From an uncultured Burkholderiales bacterium (lineage in GTDB: Bacteria > Pseudomonadota > Gammaproteobacteria > Burkholderiales > Burkholderiaceae_C): a stretch of DNA of 15,599 nt. Both the position numbers and the translations under genes were made by a program. This document shows positions 6,543 to 13,543 of the stretch, piece after piece (position 1 is the first letter of the stretch; each line of letters opens with the position of its first letter). Below the pieces are notes generated by a model. That model had not been told where the DNA came from. It saw only the letters and a program-made list of their open reading frames with translations, and made no database searches. The stretch is from assembly GCA_903953985.1 (NCBI GenBank), contig CAJBLW010000346.1, positions 1-15,599 of the forward strand, given 5' to 3'.

Positions 6543-7349
6543 TTAATTGGTTGTTTTAACAAACAATTTCAGGAAATTTTGGGTCGTCAACTCACCAATC
6601 GACTCGGAACTGCACCCACGCAACTCACCCAACAGTTTGGCCACAAAGGGCACATAAGAGGGGTTATTGAGCTTACCGCGGTAAGGTACAGGCGCCAAAT
6701 AAGGGCTGTCGGTTTCAATCAACAAGCGGTCATCGGGCACAAATTTGGCCACTTCGCGCAAGTCGGCCGCCGTCTTGAAAGTCAGGATGCCTGAAAAAGA
6801 GATGAAAAAACCCAAGTCTAAAGCCGCACGGGCCACTTGCTGGCTTTCTGTAAAGCAGTGGAATACACCCCCAGCGCTCCCTGCCCCTCCCGTCTCGCCC
6901 TCTTCTTTCAAAATCGAAATCGTGTCGTCCGAAGCCTCCCGGGTGTGAATGACCAGCGGTAAACCCGTTTGCCGTGCTGCGCGGATGTGGGTGCGAAAAC
7001 GCTCGCGCTGCCATTCCATGTCTGCAACAGTACGCCCGCCTTTGCGCTCGTCCATTTGGTAATAGTCCAAACCCGTCTCGCCAATAGCCACCACTTTGGG
7101 TCGCGCCGCGCCGTCCAGCAGATCCTGCAAACTGGGCTCACGCACGCCTTCGTTATCCGGGTGCACACCCACTGTGGCCCACATGTTGTTATTGTCCATC
7201 GCCAGGTTGTGAACCTCGTCGAACTTTTCCATCGTGGTGCAAATGACCATGGCGCGGGTGACTTGAGCAGCCACCATGGCCTGTTGGATGAAGCCGAGCT
7301 GGCTCATCAGTTCAGGAAAGTTCAGGTGGCAATGGGAATCGGTGTACAT
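6543..7349 (-). CDS. tatD: TatD family metal-dependent hydrolase (deoxyribonuclease)
   Basis: The 268-residue product has the standard TatD metal site: H6 and H8 (DSHCH), E91 (IGETGLDYY), H135 (VIHTRE), H164 (GVFHCF) and D214 (ETDSPYLAP). TatD enzymes are TIM-barrel hydrolases with 3'-5' exonuclease activity on DNA and RNA; they are not part of the Tat export machinery. In E. coli the paralogue YcfH sits directly after holB, and the position here suggests this is its counterpart. A glycine-rich bulge GETGGAGSAGG (151-161) precedes the fourth ligand. The ATG at 7349 lies 3 bases after the holB stop codon, indicating translational coupling. Assignment to the family is secure; the exact substrate of this paralogue is not. 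Confidence 0.93.
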   Translation of the reverse strand: MYTDSHCHLNFPELMSQLGFIQQAMVAAQVTRAMVICTTMEKFDEVHNLAMDNNNMWATVGVHPDNEGVREPSLQDLLDGAARPKVVAIGETGLDYYQMDERKGGRTVADMEWQRERFRTHIRAARQTGLPLVIHTREASDDTISILKEEGETGGAGSAGGVFHCFTESQQVARAALDLGFFISFSGILTFKTAADLREVAKFVPDDRLLIETDSPYLAPVPYRGKLNNPSYVPFVAKLLGELRGCSSESIGELTTQNFLKLFVKTTN

Positions 7350-7352
7350 GAA

Positions 7353-8357
7353 TCAGACTTTGGACAGCAGCGTATGTTGGGCATCAGCGGTCAGGGCTTC
7401 GAGCATCAGACCGGCGTTGAAAGGGTGTTCGGCGGTGCGTGCCGACTTCATCAGCCGCTTGAACCAGTCGGTCAAAACCGCCACCGATGCTTGGCTTGCA
7501 GGCAATTGGGTCGTGTCAAAAAAACGCGGGGCTGCGCCTGTCTGGCGCAAGACCAGGTCGTGGCAAAGCTTTTGCAAGGCATCAATGGCTTGCGCGGGAG
7601 TCAAATTGGCCAAGTGCCTGGCATCGCCCGAGCGCATGGCCATGGGCAAAGCGGCCCACCAGTCGGGCGACAAACCGGTTTCGGCTTGACGCAGCACATC
7701 GGTGGGGCGACCGCCTGCGCTGCGCAGCAAGGCCTGCGCCACAGGGGCGGGCACGCCCAGCCCACTCAGCCAAGTCAGTGCTTCATCGGCATCTGGCCAC
7801 TTCATGGTGTGGGCCAGACACCGACTGCGGATGGTGGGCAGAAGCATGTCCGCTGCCTCGGTGGCCAGCACAAAGCGCACGTCGCCCGGCGGCTCTTCGA
7901 GTGTTTTAAGGAGGGCGTTTGCCGTGATGGTGTTCATGCGCTCAGCGGGAAACACCAGCACCGCCTTGCCGCGCCCCCGCGCGTCGGTGCGCTGCGTAAA
8001 CTCCACTGCATCACGCATCGCATCGACCCTGATTTCTTTGCTGGGCTTGCGGGTTTTCTTGTCAATCTCGTCTTGGGCTTTTTCCGACAAAGGCCAACCC
8101 AGCTCGATCATCACCGTCTCAGGCATCAGCACGGCCAGGTCGGCGTGGGTGTGAACGGCCACGGCATGGCAGCTTGTGCAATTGCCACAAGCGCCCTGCT
8201 CTGTGGGCTTTTCGCAAAGCCAGGCCGATACCAGGGCCAGCGCCAATTCGTATTGGCCCAAACCCGAAGGGCCTTGAAGCAACCAGGCATGTCCCCGCTG
8301 AGTCAGCAAATCGGTAGCTTGGCGGGCAATCCAAGGCGCATTCAAAACGGTACTCAT
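7353..8357 (-). CDS. holB: DNA polymerase III subunit delta' (clamp loader)
   Basis: A 334-residue protein of the clamp-loader AAA+ family. The delta' subunit is the rigid stator of the clamp loader that places the beta sliding clamp on DNA. Visible features: a degenerate Walker A region GPSGLGQ (29-35) in which the usual Lys is Gln, as expected since delta' does not hydrolyse ATP; a four-cysteine zinc module C48, C57, C60, C63; NALLKTLEEPP (147-157); and the SRC motif (178-180) that supplies the arginine finger to a neighbouring subunit. Its ATG overlaps the tmk stop as ATGA (8354-8357), so translation is coupled. Between residues 87 and 108 there is a charged, Lys-rich stretch. The neighbours tmk and tatD support the call. 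Confidence 0.93.
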   Translation of the reverse strand: MSTVLNAPWIARQATDLLTQRGHAWLLQGPSGLGQYELALALVSAWLCEKPTEQGACGNCTSCHAVAVHTHADLAVLMPETVMIELGWPLSEKAQDEIDKKTRKPSKEIRVDAMRDAVEFTQRTDARGRGKAVLVFPAERMNTITANALLKTLEEPPGDVRFVLATEAADMLLPTIRSRCLAHTMKWPDADEALTWLSGLGVPAPVAQALLRSAGGRPTDVLRQAETGLSPDWWAALPMAMRSGDARHLANLTPAQAIDALQKLCHDLVLRQTGAAPRFFDTTQLPASQASVAVLTDWFKRLMKSARTAEHPFNAGLMLEALTADAQHTLLSKV

Positions 8358-8995
8358 GCGGCAGCCTGCTTGAGCCAGTTGGTCACCACACGGGCCACGT
8401 CAGCAGCCACGGCGTCTAGGCTTTGGGCGGCGTCTATTCGTGCAAAACGGCCAGGCATTTCGGATTGGCGCTTGGCATAACCGGCGCGAACGGCAGTAAA
8501 AAAGTCGGCTGGCTGAGATTCAAACTTGTCCGGCACACGGGCCGAGGCCAAGCGCTGCGCGGCGATGTGCGGGTCCAAATCAAACCAAATGGTCAGCTCG
8601 GGCTGGCGCAAGTTGCCATCGGGCAAGGCCTGCACCATGCGCTCCAACTGAGCCAGTACTTGCAAGTCAAAGCCACGCCCACCGCCCTGGTAGGCAAAAG
8701 TGGCGTCGGTGAAGCGGTCGCACAGCACCACATCGCCCCGGGCCAGTGCAGGTTCAATGACTTGTAGCAAATGTTCGCGGCGGGCCGCGAACATCAACAG
8801 CGCTTCGGTCAGCGCGTCCATGGCTTCGTGCAGCACCAACTCGCGCAGTTTTTCCGACAAAAGCGTGCCGCCAGGCTCGCGTGTCAGCACGACCGCCCTA
8901 CCCGCTTCGCGGAAGAACTGGGCCACGCGATCGATGTGTGTGGACTTGCCCGCACCATCGATGCCTTCAAAACTAATGAACAAACCGCGTGTCAT
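8354..8995 (-). CDS. tmk: Thymidylate kinase
   Basis: This enzyme phosphorylates dTMP to dTDP. At 213 residues it matches the E. coli enzyme. Motifs: P-loop EGIDGAGKS (10-18), TREPGG (38-43), and the DRF motif (93-95) followed by YQGGGR. I start at ATG 8995 (MTRGLFISFEG), which places the P-loop at the usual distance from the N-terminus. An in-frame ATG at 9073 would add 26 residues of no recognisable homology and lies only 11 bases from the mltG stop; it cannot be excluded because neither start has a strong Shine-Dalgarno. The stop overlaps the start of holB. A perfect 10-base-pair hairpin lies within the gene at 8771-8794. Confidence 0.93.
   Translation of the reverse strand: MTRGLFISFEGIDGAGKSTHIDRVAQFFREAGRAVVLTREPGGTLLSEKLRELVLHEAMDALTEALLMFAARREHLLQVIEPALARGDVVLCDRFTDATFAYQGGGRGFDLQVLAQLERMVQALPDGNLRQPELTIWFDLDPHIAAQRLASARVPDKFESQPADFFTAVRAGYAKRQSEMPGRFARIDAAQSLDAVAADVARVVTNWLKQAAA
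8771..8794. repeat. Perfect 10-bp inverted repeat inside tmk
   Basis: ATGTTCGCGG (8771-8780) and CCGCGAACAT (8785-8794) are exact inverted copies around a four-base CGGG. On the tmk strand it encodes MFAARREH, a segment that is conserved in related thymidylate kinases as I recall them, so the palindrome may come largely from protein constraint plus codon choice. It would still be a very stable hairpin in the operon mRNA. Confidence 0.85.
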
Positions 8996-9084
8996 GGTGT
9001 GCTTGAAAGACAAAACCCGATTGTCGCAGGAGTCACACCCCGTGGTGGCGGTCTCAGACCGCGATGAGGTCATGTCAACACCGC

Positions 9085-10092
9085 TTACTTCTGCCCACGC
9101 TGGTAACGGTTCACGGCCCGGTTGTGCTCGTCAAGCGTGGCGCTGAAGTGGCTGCTGCCGTCGCCTTTGGCAACAAAGTACAGTGCCTGCGTCTTAGCAG
9201 GTTGCACCGCCGCCAACAAAGCCGCCTTGCCCGGCATGGCAATCGGGGTGGGCGGCAAGCCGCCGCGGGTGTAGGTGTTCCAAGGGTTGTCGGTCTGCAA
9301 ATGGATGCGGCGCAGGTTGCCGTCAAAGGCCTCACCCAAGCCATAAATCACCGTCGGGTCGGTCTGCAAACGCATGCCAATCCGCATGCGGTTGTTGAAA
9401 ACGCCAGAGATCATCGGGCGGTCTGCTCCCTGGCCAGTTTCCTTTTCCACAATGCTCGCCAATATCAAAGCCTCTTCAGGCGACTTGAGCGACACACCGG
9501 GCAATCGGGCTTGCCAGGCGACTTGCAGGTGCTTGTCCATGGATTTGAGCGCGCGTTGCAGAACAGCCAAGTCACTGGAGCCCTTGGCATACGAGTAGGT
9601 ATCTGGGTAAAAGCGCCCTTCTGGGCCCACACCCGGGCGGCCCAGCTGCGCCATCAAGAGGTCGTCGTCCAATGTTCGGCTGTCGGGTCTCAGGTGCTCG
9701 GATTTGTCCAAGCCCTGACGTACTTGTCGCCAGTTCCAACCTTCCACAATCGTGACGGTGTGCAGGCTTTCTTCGCCCAGAACCAGCATGCGCAGCAAAC
9801 GCTCGGGCGATGTACCGGGGGCAACTTCATAGCTTCCAGCCCGCATCTGGCGTGACTGGCCCGACAGCCGAAACCACGCGTAGAGCAAGGTGGGTGATGT
9901 GTCCACACCGGCATCGGCCACGGCCTGCGAGATGGCTTTGGCCGATGTACCCGGCTCGATCGACAAATCGACCGGGGTCGCCGCTGGCGCACGCAGCGGC
10001 ATGGGCCTTTGTACCCAAAAATAGGCGGCAAACGCCAGCGTCAAGGCCAGCACGACCAAACCGACCAAAAACTTGAACAAACCTTTGATCAC
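9085..10092 (-). CDS. mltG: Endolytic murein transglycosylase MltG (YceG)
   Basis: A 335-residue inner-membrane protein that cuts nascent glycan strands and is thought to end their elongation. Residues 4-26 form a single N-terminal membrane segment. A LysM-like subdomain follows (about 41-105), then the catalytic YceG domain with the essential glutamate E216 in ASIVEKETG, FNNRM (232-236), LQTDPTVIYG (242-251) and the C-terminal GDGSSHFSATLDEHN. The start is GTG at 10092: a TGA lies directly upstream in frame, so no longer start is possible, and AAGGG (10103-10099 on the minus strand) lies six bases before it. It is the first gene of the mltG-tmk-holB-tatD-ankyrin group and divergent from ygfZ, an arrangement close to that of many beta- and gammaproteobacteria. 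Confidence 0.92.
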   Translation of the reverse strand: MIKGLFKFLVGLVVLALTLAFAAYFWVQRPMPLRAPAATPVDLSIEPGTSAKAISQAVADAGVDTSPTLLYAWFRLSGQSRQMRAGSYEVAPGTSPERLLRMLVLGEESLHTVTIVEGWNWRQVRQGLDKSEHLRPDSRTLDDDLLMAQLGRPGVGPEGRFYPDTYSYAKGSSDLAVLQRALKSMDKHLQVAWQARLPGVSLKSPEEALILASIVEKETGQGADRPMISGVFNNRMRIGMRLQTDPTVIYGLGEAFDGNLRRIHLQTDNPWNTYTRGGLPPTPIAMPGKAALLAAVQPAKTQALYFVAKGDGSSHFSATLDEHNRAVNRYQRGQK

Positions 10093-10241
10093 TCACAACC
10101 CTTGGAAAAATGTCCGCACAGAGCCGATTGACGCTGGCGGCTGATCATAATTGAGGCCTTCCATCCTTTGCTCTGTGGCCCCATTCGAAACCCATTGGAT
10201 TCTGTGGGCCTTGATTCCGGGCTCACCACACACTTATCGCC
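10093..10241. promoter_or_regulatory. Divergent promoter region between mltG and ygfZ
   Basis: The 149 bases between the two divergent starts must hold promoters for both units. I see a TATGAT (complement of 10144-10149) that could be a -10 for mltG, and TTGACG (10128-10133) followed after 12 bases by CATAAT on the + strand, which is too short a spacer for a normal sigma-70 promoter. No operator repeat is convincing. AAGGG near 10099-10103 (minus strand) is the mltG ribosome site. Confidence 0.4.
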
Positions 10242-11201
10242 ATGACCACCTCAGCCACTGCCCGCATCGACCAATTCGCAGCCCAACTGCAAGGCGTTAC
10301 CGCCCTGCCCCACTTGGGCGTGATTCAGGCCCACGGCGAGGACGCGGCCAACTTTTTGCACAACCAACTGAGCAACGACGTGCTGCTTTTGCCTGTGGGC
10401 CAGTCCCGCCTGGCCGCTTTTTGCTCGGCCAAGGGCCGCATGCAGGCCAGTTTTGTCGTCGTCAAAACTGCGCCAGACACCGTTTTGCTGGTCATGAGCC
10501 TCGATTTGCTGGCCCAAACGCTCAAGCGCCTGTCGATGTTTGTACTGCGAGCCAAAGTCAAAATGAGCGACGTCACGAGTCAATGGCAGTTGCGCGGCTT
10601 GTTGGGCGACAGTGCCCGGGACGTTGGAGCTGCAGCCACCCCTTGGCAAACCTGCTGCAACGGCGGAGCTCACATCGTGGCACTGAATCCCGCTGTGCTG
10701 GGCGACACCCAAGTGCCCCGCGCCCTGTGGCTGAGCGACGCATCGGAAGCACTCCCTGCCGGGACTGAGCTGTCCAACGAGGTTTGGGCCTGGGCAGAAG
10801 TCATGAGCGGCGTGACGCTGGTGACCCAACCGCTGTTCGAGGCCTTCGTGCCGCAAATGCTCAATTACGAATCGGTGGGCGGGGTGAACTTCAAAAAAGG
10901 CTGCTACCCCGGGCAAGAGGTCGTGGCCCGCAGCCAGTTTCGCGGCACGCTCAAGCGCCGCACGGCGCTGGTGCACAGCCCGGTGGCTTTGGCGACGGGG
11001 CAAGACGTGTTCACCCCCACAGACCCCGAGCAGCCCTGCGCCACCGTGGTGCTGTGTGCTGCACGTCCGGACGGTCAGGGCTTTGATGCGCTGGTCAGCG
11101 GAACGCTGGAAAGCCAACAGTCTGGCTGGCTTGTGGGCAGCGCCCAAGGCGAGGCTCTGGAGTTGCTGCCGTTGCCTTACGCCCTGCTCGCAGACATTTA
11201 A
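10242..11201 (+). CDS. ygfZ: Folate-binding protein YgfZ (Fe-S cluster maintenance)
   Basis: A 319-residue protein of the GcvT-like family. YgfZ binds tetrahydrofolate and helps keep some iron-sulphur enzymes such as MiaB active. The diagnostic signature K-G-C-Y-x-G-Q-E is present at 219-226 (KGCYPGQE), with the essential cysteine at C221, followed by ARSQFRGTLKRR. The N-terminal part (GEDAANFLHNQLSNDV, CSAKGRM) is the folate-binding GcvT-like domain. The chosen ATG gives a standard N-terminus; there is no clear Shine-Dalgarno in front of it. It is divergent from mltG and followed after 25 bases by a small HNH gene that is probably co-transcribed. Confidence 0.92.
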   Translation: MTTSATARIDQFAAQLQGVTALPHLGVIQAHGEDAANFLHNQLSNDVLLLPVGQSRLAAFCSAKGRMQASFVVVKTAPDTVLLVMSLDLLAQTLKRLSMFVLRAKVKMSDVTSQWQLRGLLGDSARDVGAAATPWQTCCNGGAHIVALNPAVLGDTQVPRALWLSDASEALPAGTELSNEVWAWAEVMSGVTLVTQPLFEAFVPQMLNYESVGGVNFKKGCYPGQEVVARSQFRGTLKRRTALVHSPVALATGQDVFTPTDPEQPCATVVLCAARPDGQGFDALVSGTLESQQSGWLVGSAQGEALELLPLPYALLADI

Positions 11202-11213
11202 CTTTGCGAACTC

Positions 11214-11218
11214 AGGAG
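11214..11218 (+). promoter_or_regulatory. Ribosome binding site that fixes the TTG start of the HNH gene
   Basis: AGGAG lies eight bases before TTG 11227. It is one of the strongest Shine-Dalgarno sequences in the window and supports translation of the HNH gene from this non-ATG codon, just after the ygfZ stop. Confidence 0.75.
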
Positions 11219-11226
11219 CCAATCCC

Positions 11227-11547
11227 TTGAACGCGTGGAATATCCCCGCATGGCTGGAAGCCGAGGTCAGAGCCAGGGACACGTCCTGCGTTTATTGCCA
11301 TCGTGACTTCACCATTCCAGCCGTGACCCGTGGAGAAAAACCATCATGGGAGCACATCATCAACGATGAAAACATCATCACCCGAACCAATATTTCACTG
11401 TGCTGCATGTCCTGCAACGCCAGCAAAGGCGCCAAAGATTTGAGGGTGTGGCTCACGTCTAATTACTGCCAATCCAAGGGTATCGACCGAAGCACGGTGG
11501 CAGATATTGTGAAAGTCGCCCTGTCGGAAATCGAAAAAGCGGCGTGA
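11227..11547 (+). CDS. Small HNH endonuclease-like protein
   Basis: The 106-residue product starts at a TTG codon with a strong AGGAG site. Longer in-frame starts within ygfZ are unlikely because that sequence is out-of-frame ygfZ coding. It carries an HNH zinc-finger module: CVYC (C21, C24), SWEHI (H43), NIxLCCxSCNxSKG with C60, C63 and N64, then DLRVWL. HNH modules of this type cut or bind nucleic acid; the target here is unknown. I see no partner gene (no methylase, toxin partner, phage terminase), so a restriction or phage role is not supported. It follows ygfZ by 25 bases and is probably co-transcribed. The stop codon lies in the loop of the terminator that ends the unit. Confidence 0.82.
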   Translation: MNAWNIPAWLEAEVRARDTSCVYCHRDFTIPAVTRGEKPSWEHIINDENIITRTNISLCCMSCNASKGAKDLRVWLTSNYCQSKGIDRSTVADIVKVALSEIEKAA

Positions 11548-11559
11548 GCCGCTTTTTTT
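11534..11559. terminator. Bidirectional rho-independent terminator
   Basis: AAAAAGCGGC (11534-11543) pairs with GCCGCTTTTT (11548-11557) around a GTGA loop, with a run of seven T on the + strand (11553-11559) and five T on the minus strand. It can end both the ygfZ-HNH unit and the convergent thioesterase-GNAT unit. The loop contains the TGA stop of the HNH gene, and the right edge touches the stop codon of the convergent gene. Confidence 0.9.
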
Positions 11560-12416
11560 CAAAGTTTGCGCACCATCTCGATGTGCGCGATCCCAGCATC
11601 TTCAAAAACACCTCCATGTGGCTTAAACCCTGAGCGTTCGTAAAAACCTTCGGCGCTGCATTGGGCGTGCAACATCACCTGGGTGTCGCCCCGGTGCTTT
11701 GCCGCATCCATCAAAGCGTGGAGCACGCGGCGGCCCAGGTCGCTGCCGCGCATTTGCTTTTTAACGGCCATTCGGCCAATGCGGGCCACGCCGGGCGCAT
11801 GCTGGATCAAGCGGCCAGTGGCCAGACAAAAGCCCATGCGGTTCAGGGCGACGGCGTGCAATGCCGTGTCATCCTCGTGGTCCAACTCCATCTCGGCAGG
11901 CACTTTTTGCTCATCCACAAACACCTCGTGGCGCAGCGGGCTGGCCTGTTTGTGGAAGTCGTGCCACGATCCCACATGCACCTGCACCATGTCTTCGCCA
12001 CGCTCAAAGCCTTCGAGCAGGTCGCGCAACGGGGCTGGGATGGGCTGGCTCTTTTTGACCACCGGGTCGGCGTACACATAGACCATCTCGCTGGTGATCA
12101 GCAATTGATCGCCCCGAAAAATCGCCCCGGAAAACGTCATGGACGAGTTGCCTACCCGGTCGCAACGCATGCACACCTCCAGGAAATCGTCCATTTCGGC
12201 GCTGGCGTGGTACTCCAAGCTGGCCTTTTTGACAAACAAATCGCCGCCCAGCTGGTGCATAGTCTCAACGTAAGGCATGGCCAGTTGCCGCCAGTACTCG
12301 GTGACGGCGGTGTCGAAGTACATGAGGTAGTGACCGTTGAAGACGATCTTTTGCATGTCCACCTCCACCCAGCGCACGCGCATGCGGTGAGACAAACGGA
12401 AATCTTGGCGTTTCAT
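11559..12416 (-). CDS. Fusion protein: YbgC-like acyl-CoA thioesterase plus ElaA-like GNAT acetyltransferase
   Basis: A 285-residue protein with two enzymatic domains. Residues about 8-135 are a hot-dog thioesterase of the 4-hydroxybenzoyl-CoA/YbgC type: RVRWVEVDMQKIVFNGHYL (13-31), with D20 at the place of the catalytic Asp and Y31 after GH. Residues about 150-285 are a GNAT domain most like E. coli ElaA: LRHEVFVDEQ (161-170), the acetyl-CoA loop RIGRMAV...RGSDLG (212-228), AQCSAEGFYERSGF (251-264) and EDAGIAHIEM (272-281). The substrates of both halves are unknown. ATG 12416 is chosen because the thioesterase opens there; the longer frame upstream runs through the esterase gene. It begins 4 bases after the stop of that esterase gene, so the two are very likely co-translated. 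It ends at the bidirectional terminator. Confidence 0.88.
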   Translation of the reverse strand: MKRQDFRLSHRMRVRWVEVDMQKIVFNGHYLMYFDTAVTEYWRQLAMPYVETMHQLGGDLFVKKASLEYHASAEMDDFLEVCMRCDRVGNSSMTFSGAIFRGDQLLITSEMVYVYADPVVKKSQPIPAPLRDLLEGFERGEDMVQVHVGSWHDFHKQASPLRHEVFVDEQKVPAEMELDHEDDTALHAVALNRMGFCLATGRLIQHAPGVARIGRMAVKKQMRGSDLGRRVLHALMDAAKHRGDTQVMLHAQCSAEGFYERSGFKPHGGVFEDAGIAHIEMVRKL

Positions 12417-12420
12417 GGGT

Positions 12421-13383
12421 TCAGCTTTCAAAAGCGTTTTGCAAAGCCCTGCCTGCATCGGCATGCGCTTGCAGGGCGTCCGGGATGGCGCGGCCCATGG
12501 TGATGAAACCGTGGACCACGCCCTTGTATATTTCCAGATCGACCGCCACACCCGCCATGCGCAGCGTGTCGGCGTACTGCACACCCTCGTCCACCAGTGG
12601 GTCGCATTCGGCCAAACCGATCCAGGCAGGGGCCAGGCCCCCATGGTCAGGGGCGTTCATGGGCGCGAAACGCCAGTCGTCTCGGTCGGCTTCGTCGATG
12701 TAGTTGGCAAAAAACCAGTCCACGGTGTCCTTGTCGAGCATGAAGCCTTCTGCAAACGTGTGGTGCGAGGCGGTATCTTGCCGAGCGATGCAGCCGGGGT
12801 AAAACAACAACTGCAGGCGCAGGGAAAGTCCTGAATCGCGGGCCATCATGGCGCACACCGTGGCCAAAGTGCCCCCTGCGCTGTCGCCTCCAACGGCCAA
12901 TCGGGTGGTGTCCAAGCCCAGCGATTGCCCATGCTGCTGCAGCCAGTTCAGCGCGTCCCAGCGGTCGTGCACAGCCGTTGGAAAGCGGTGCTCAGGGGCC
13001 AATCGGTAATCCAAAGACACCACGGCGCAATGTCCTTGGCGAGAGAGTTGGCGGCACAGCACGTCGTGGGTCGTCAAGCTCCCCACCGAAAAACCGCCGC
13101 CATGGATGTAAAGCATCACAGGTAAAGCCATGTCACTTTGCGGCGCGAACAAGCGGGCGGGCATGGCGTGACCGTCGCGGGCGGGGATGCTGAAGTTTTG
13201 CACCCGGTCTACATTTGGCGCAGGCTGAAGGTCGAGCATGGGGCCGCCAATGTCATAAAACTCGCGCGCTTGGGCGGGAGTCATGGACGCCATCGAAGGA
13301 CGACCTGCGCGTTCAACGCGTTCGATCAGGCTGCGTGTAGCGACATTCAACAGTGATCGGGGGTTGGTGTGGTGACTGCTCAT
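12421..13383 (-). CDS. Alpha/beta hydrolase of the hormone-sensitive lipase (HSL) family, esterase
   Basis: A 320-residue carboxylesterase. The HSL oxyanion motif HGGG (94-97) is followed by GFSVGS, the nucleophile elbow GDSAGG has S168, the acid is D261 in ECDPLVDEG, and the base is H291 in VHGF. All catalytic residues are present. There is no signal peptide, so it should be cytoplasmic; the natural ester substrate cannot be inferred. I start at ATG 13383; the open frame continues upstream to 13557 but this would overlap the start of the divergent dehydrogenase and has no homology. No clear Shine-Dalgarno is present. The thioesterase-GNAT fusion follows after 4 bases, and an iron-type alcohol dehydrogenase is divergent, suggesting a small acyl/ester/alcohol metabolism locus. 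Confidence 0.88.
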   Translation of the reverse strand: MSSHHTNPRSLLNVATRSLIERVERAGRPSMASMTPAQAREFYDIGGPMLDLQPAPNVDRVQNFSIPARDGHAMPARLFAPQSDMALPVMLYIHGGGFSVGSLTTHDVLCRQLSRQGHCAVVSLDYRLAPEHRFPTAVHDRWDALNWLQQHGQSLGLDTTRLAVGGDSAGGTLATVCAMMARDSGLSLRLQLLFYPGCIARQDTASHHTFAEGFMLDKDTVDWFFANYIDEADRDDWRFAPMNAPDHGGLAPAWIGLAECDPLVDEGVQYADTLRMAGVAVDLEIYKGVVHGFITMGRAIPDALQAHADAGRALQNAFES

Positions 13384-13543
13384 GGGACGCTGGGAGTGGG
13401 GTTCGGTGTTGCCAACGTGACGGACAACGAGGCTGGCAAGGTGGGCAAAGACGATTCCTGCATCAAAATGGGCTTTGATCGTACAACGCCCTGCCCCGAT
13501 GTTCTGTGATTTTCGAACCGAGGCCTCTGATTGGAGTATTCGC
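13384..13543. promoter_or_regulatory. Divergent region between the esterase and the alcohol dehydrogenase
   Basis: 160 bases separate the two divergent starts. An imperfect dyad TTGATCGTACAA (13475-13486) lies about 60 bases before the dehydrogenase start; such TTG-N6-CAA dyads resemble binding sites of GntR-type regulators, but no regulator gene is nearby. No convincing -10/-35 pair was found. GGAG at 13533-13536, seven bases before ATG 13544, is the ribosome site of the dehydrogenase. Confidence 0.35.

Noticed and set aside
6969..8480. A 503-codon open frame on + opposite tatD and holB
   Set aside because: It runs antisense to two genes with complete motifs and tight operon spacing, and its translation is rich in His, Gln and Arg without any domain, typical of the shadow frame of GC-rich coding sequence.
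10251..11282. A 343-codon open frame on - opposite ygfZ
   Set aside because: Covers the ygfZ signature region on the other strand and crosses the HNH start; no motif of its own.
11227..11547. HNH gene as part of a restriction, anti-phage or mobile system
   Set aside because: Neighbours are ygfZ and a metabolic enzyme; no methylase, helicase, integrase or terminase is in the window.
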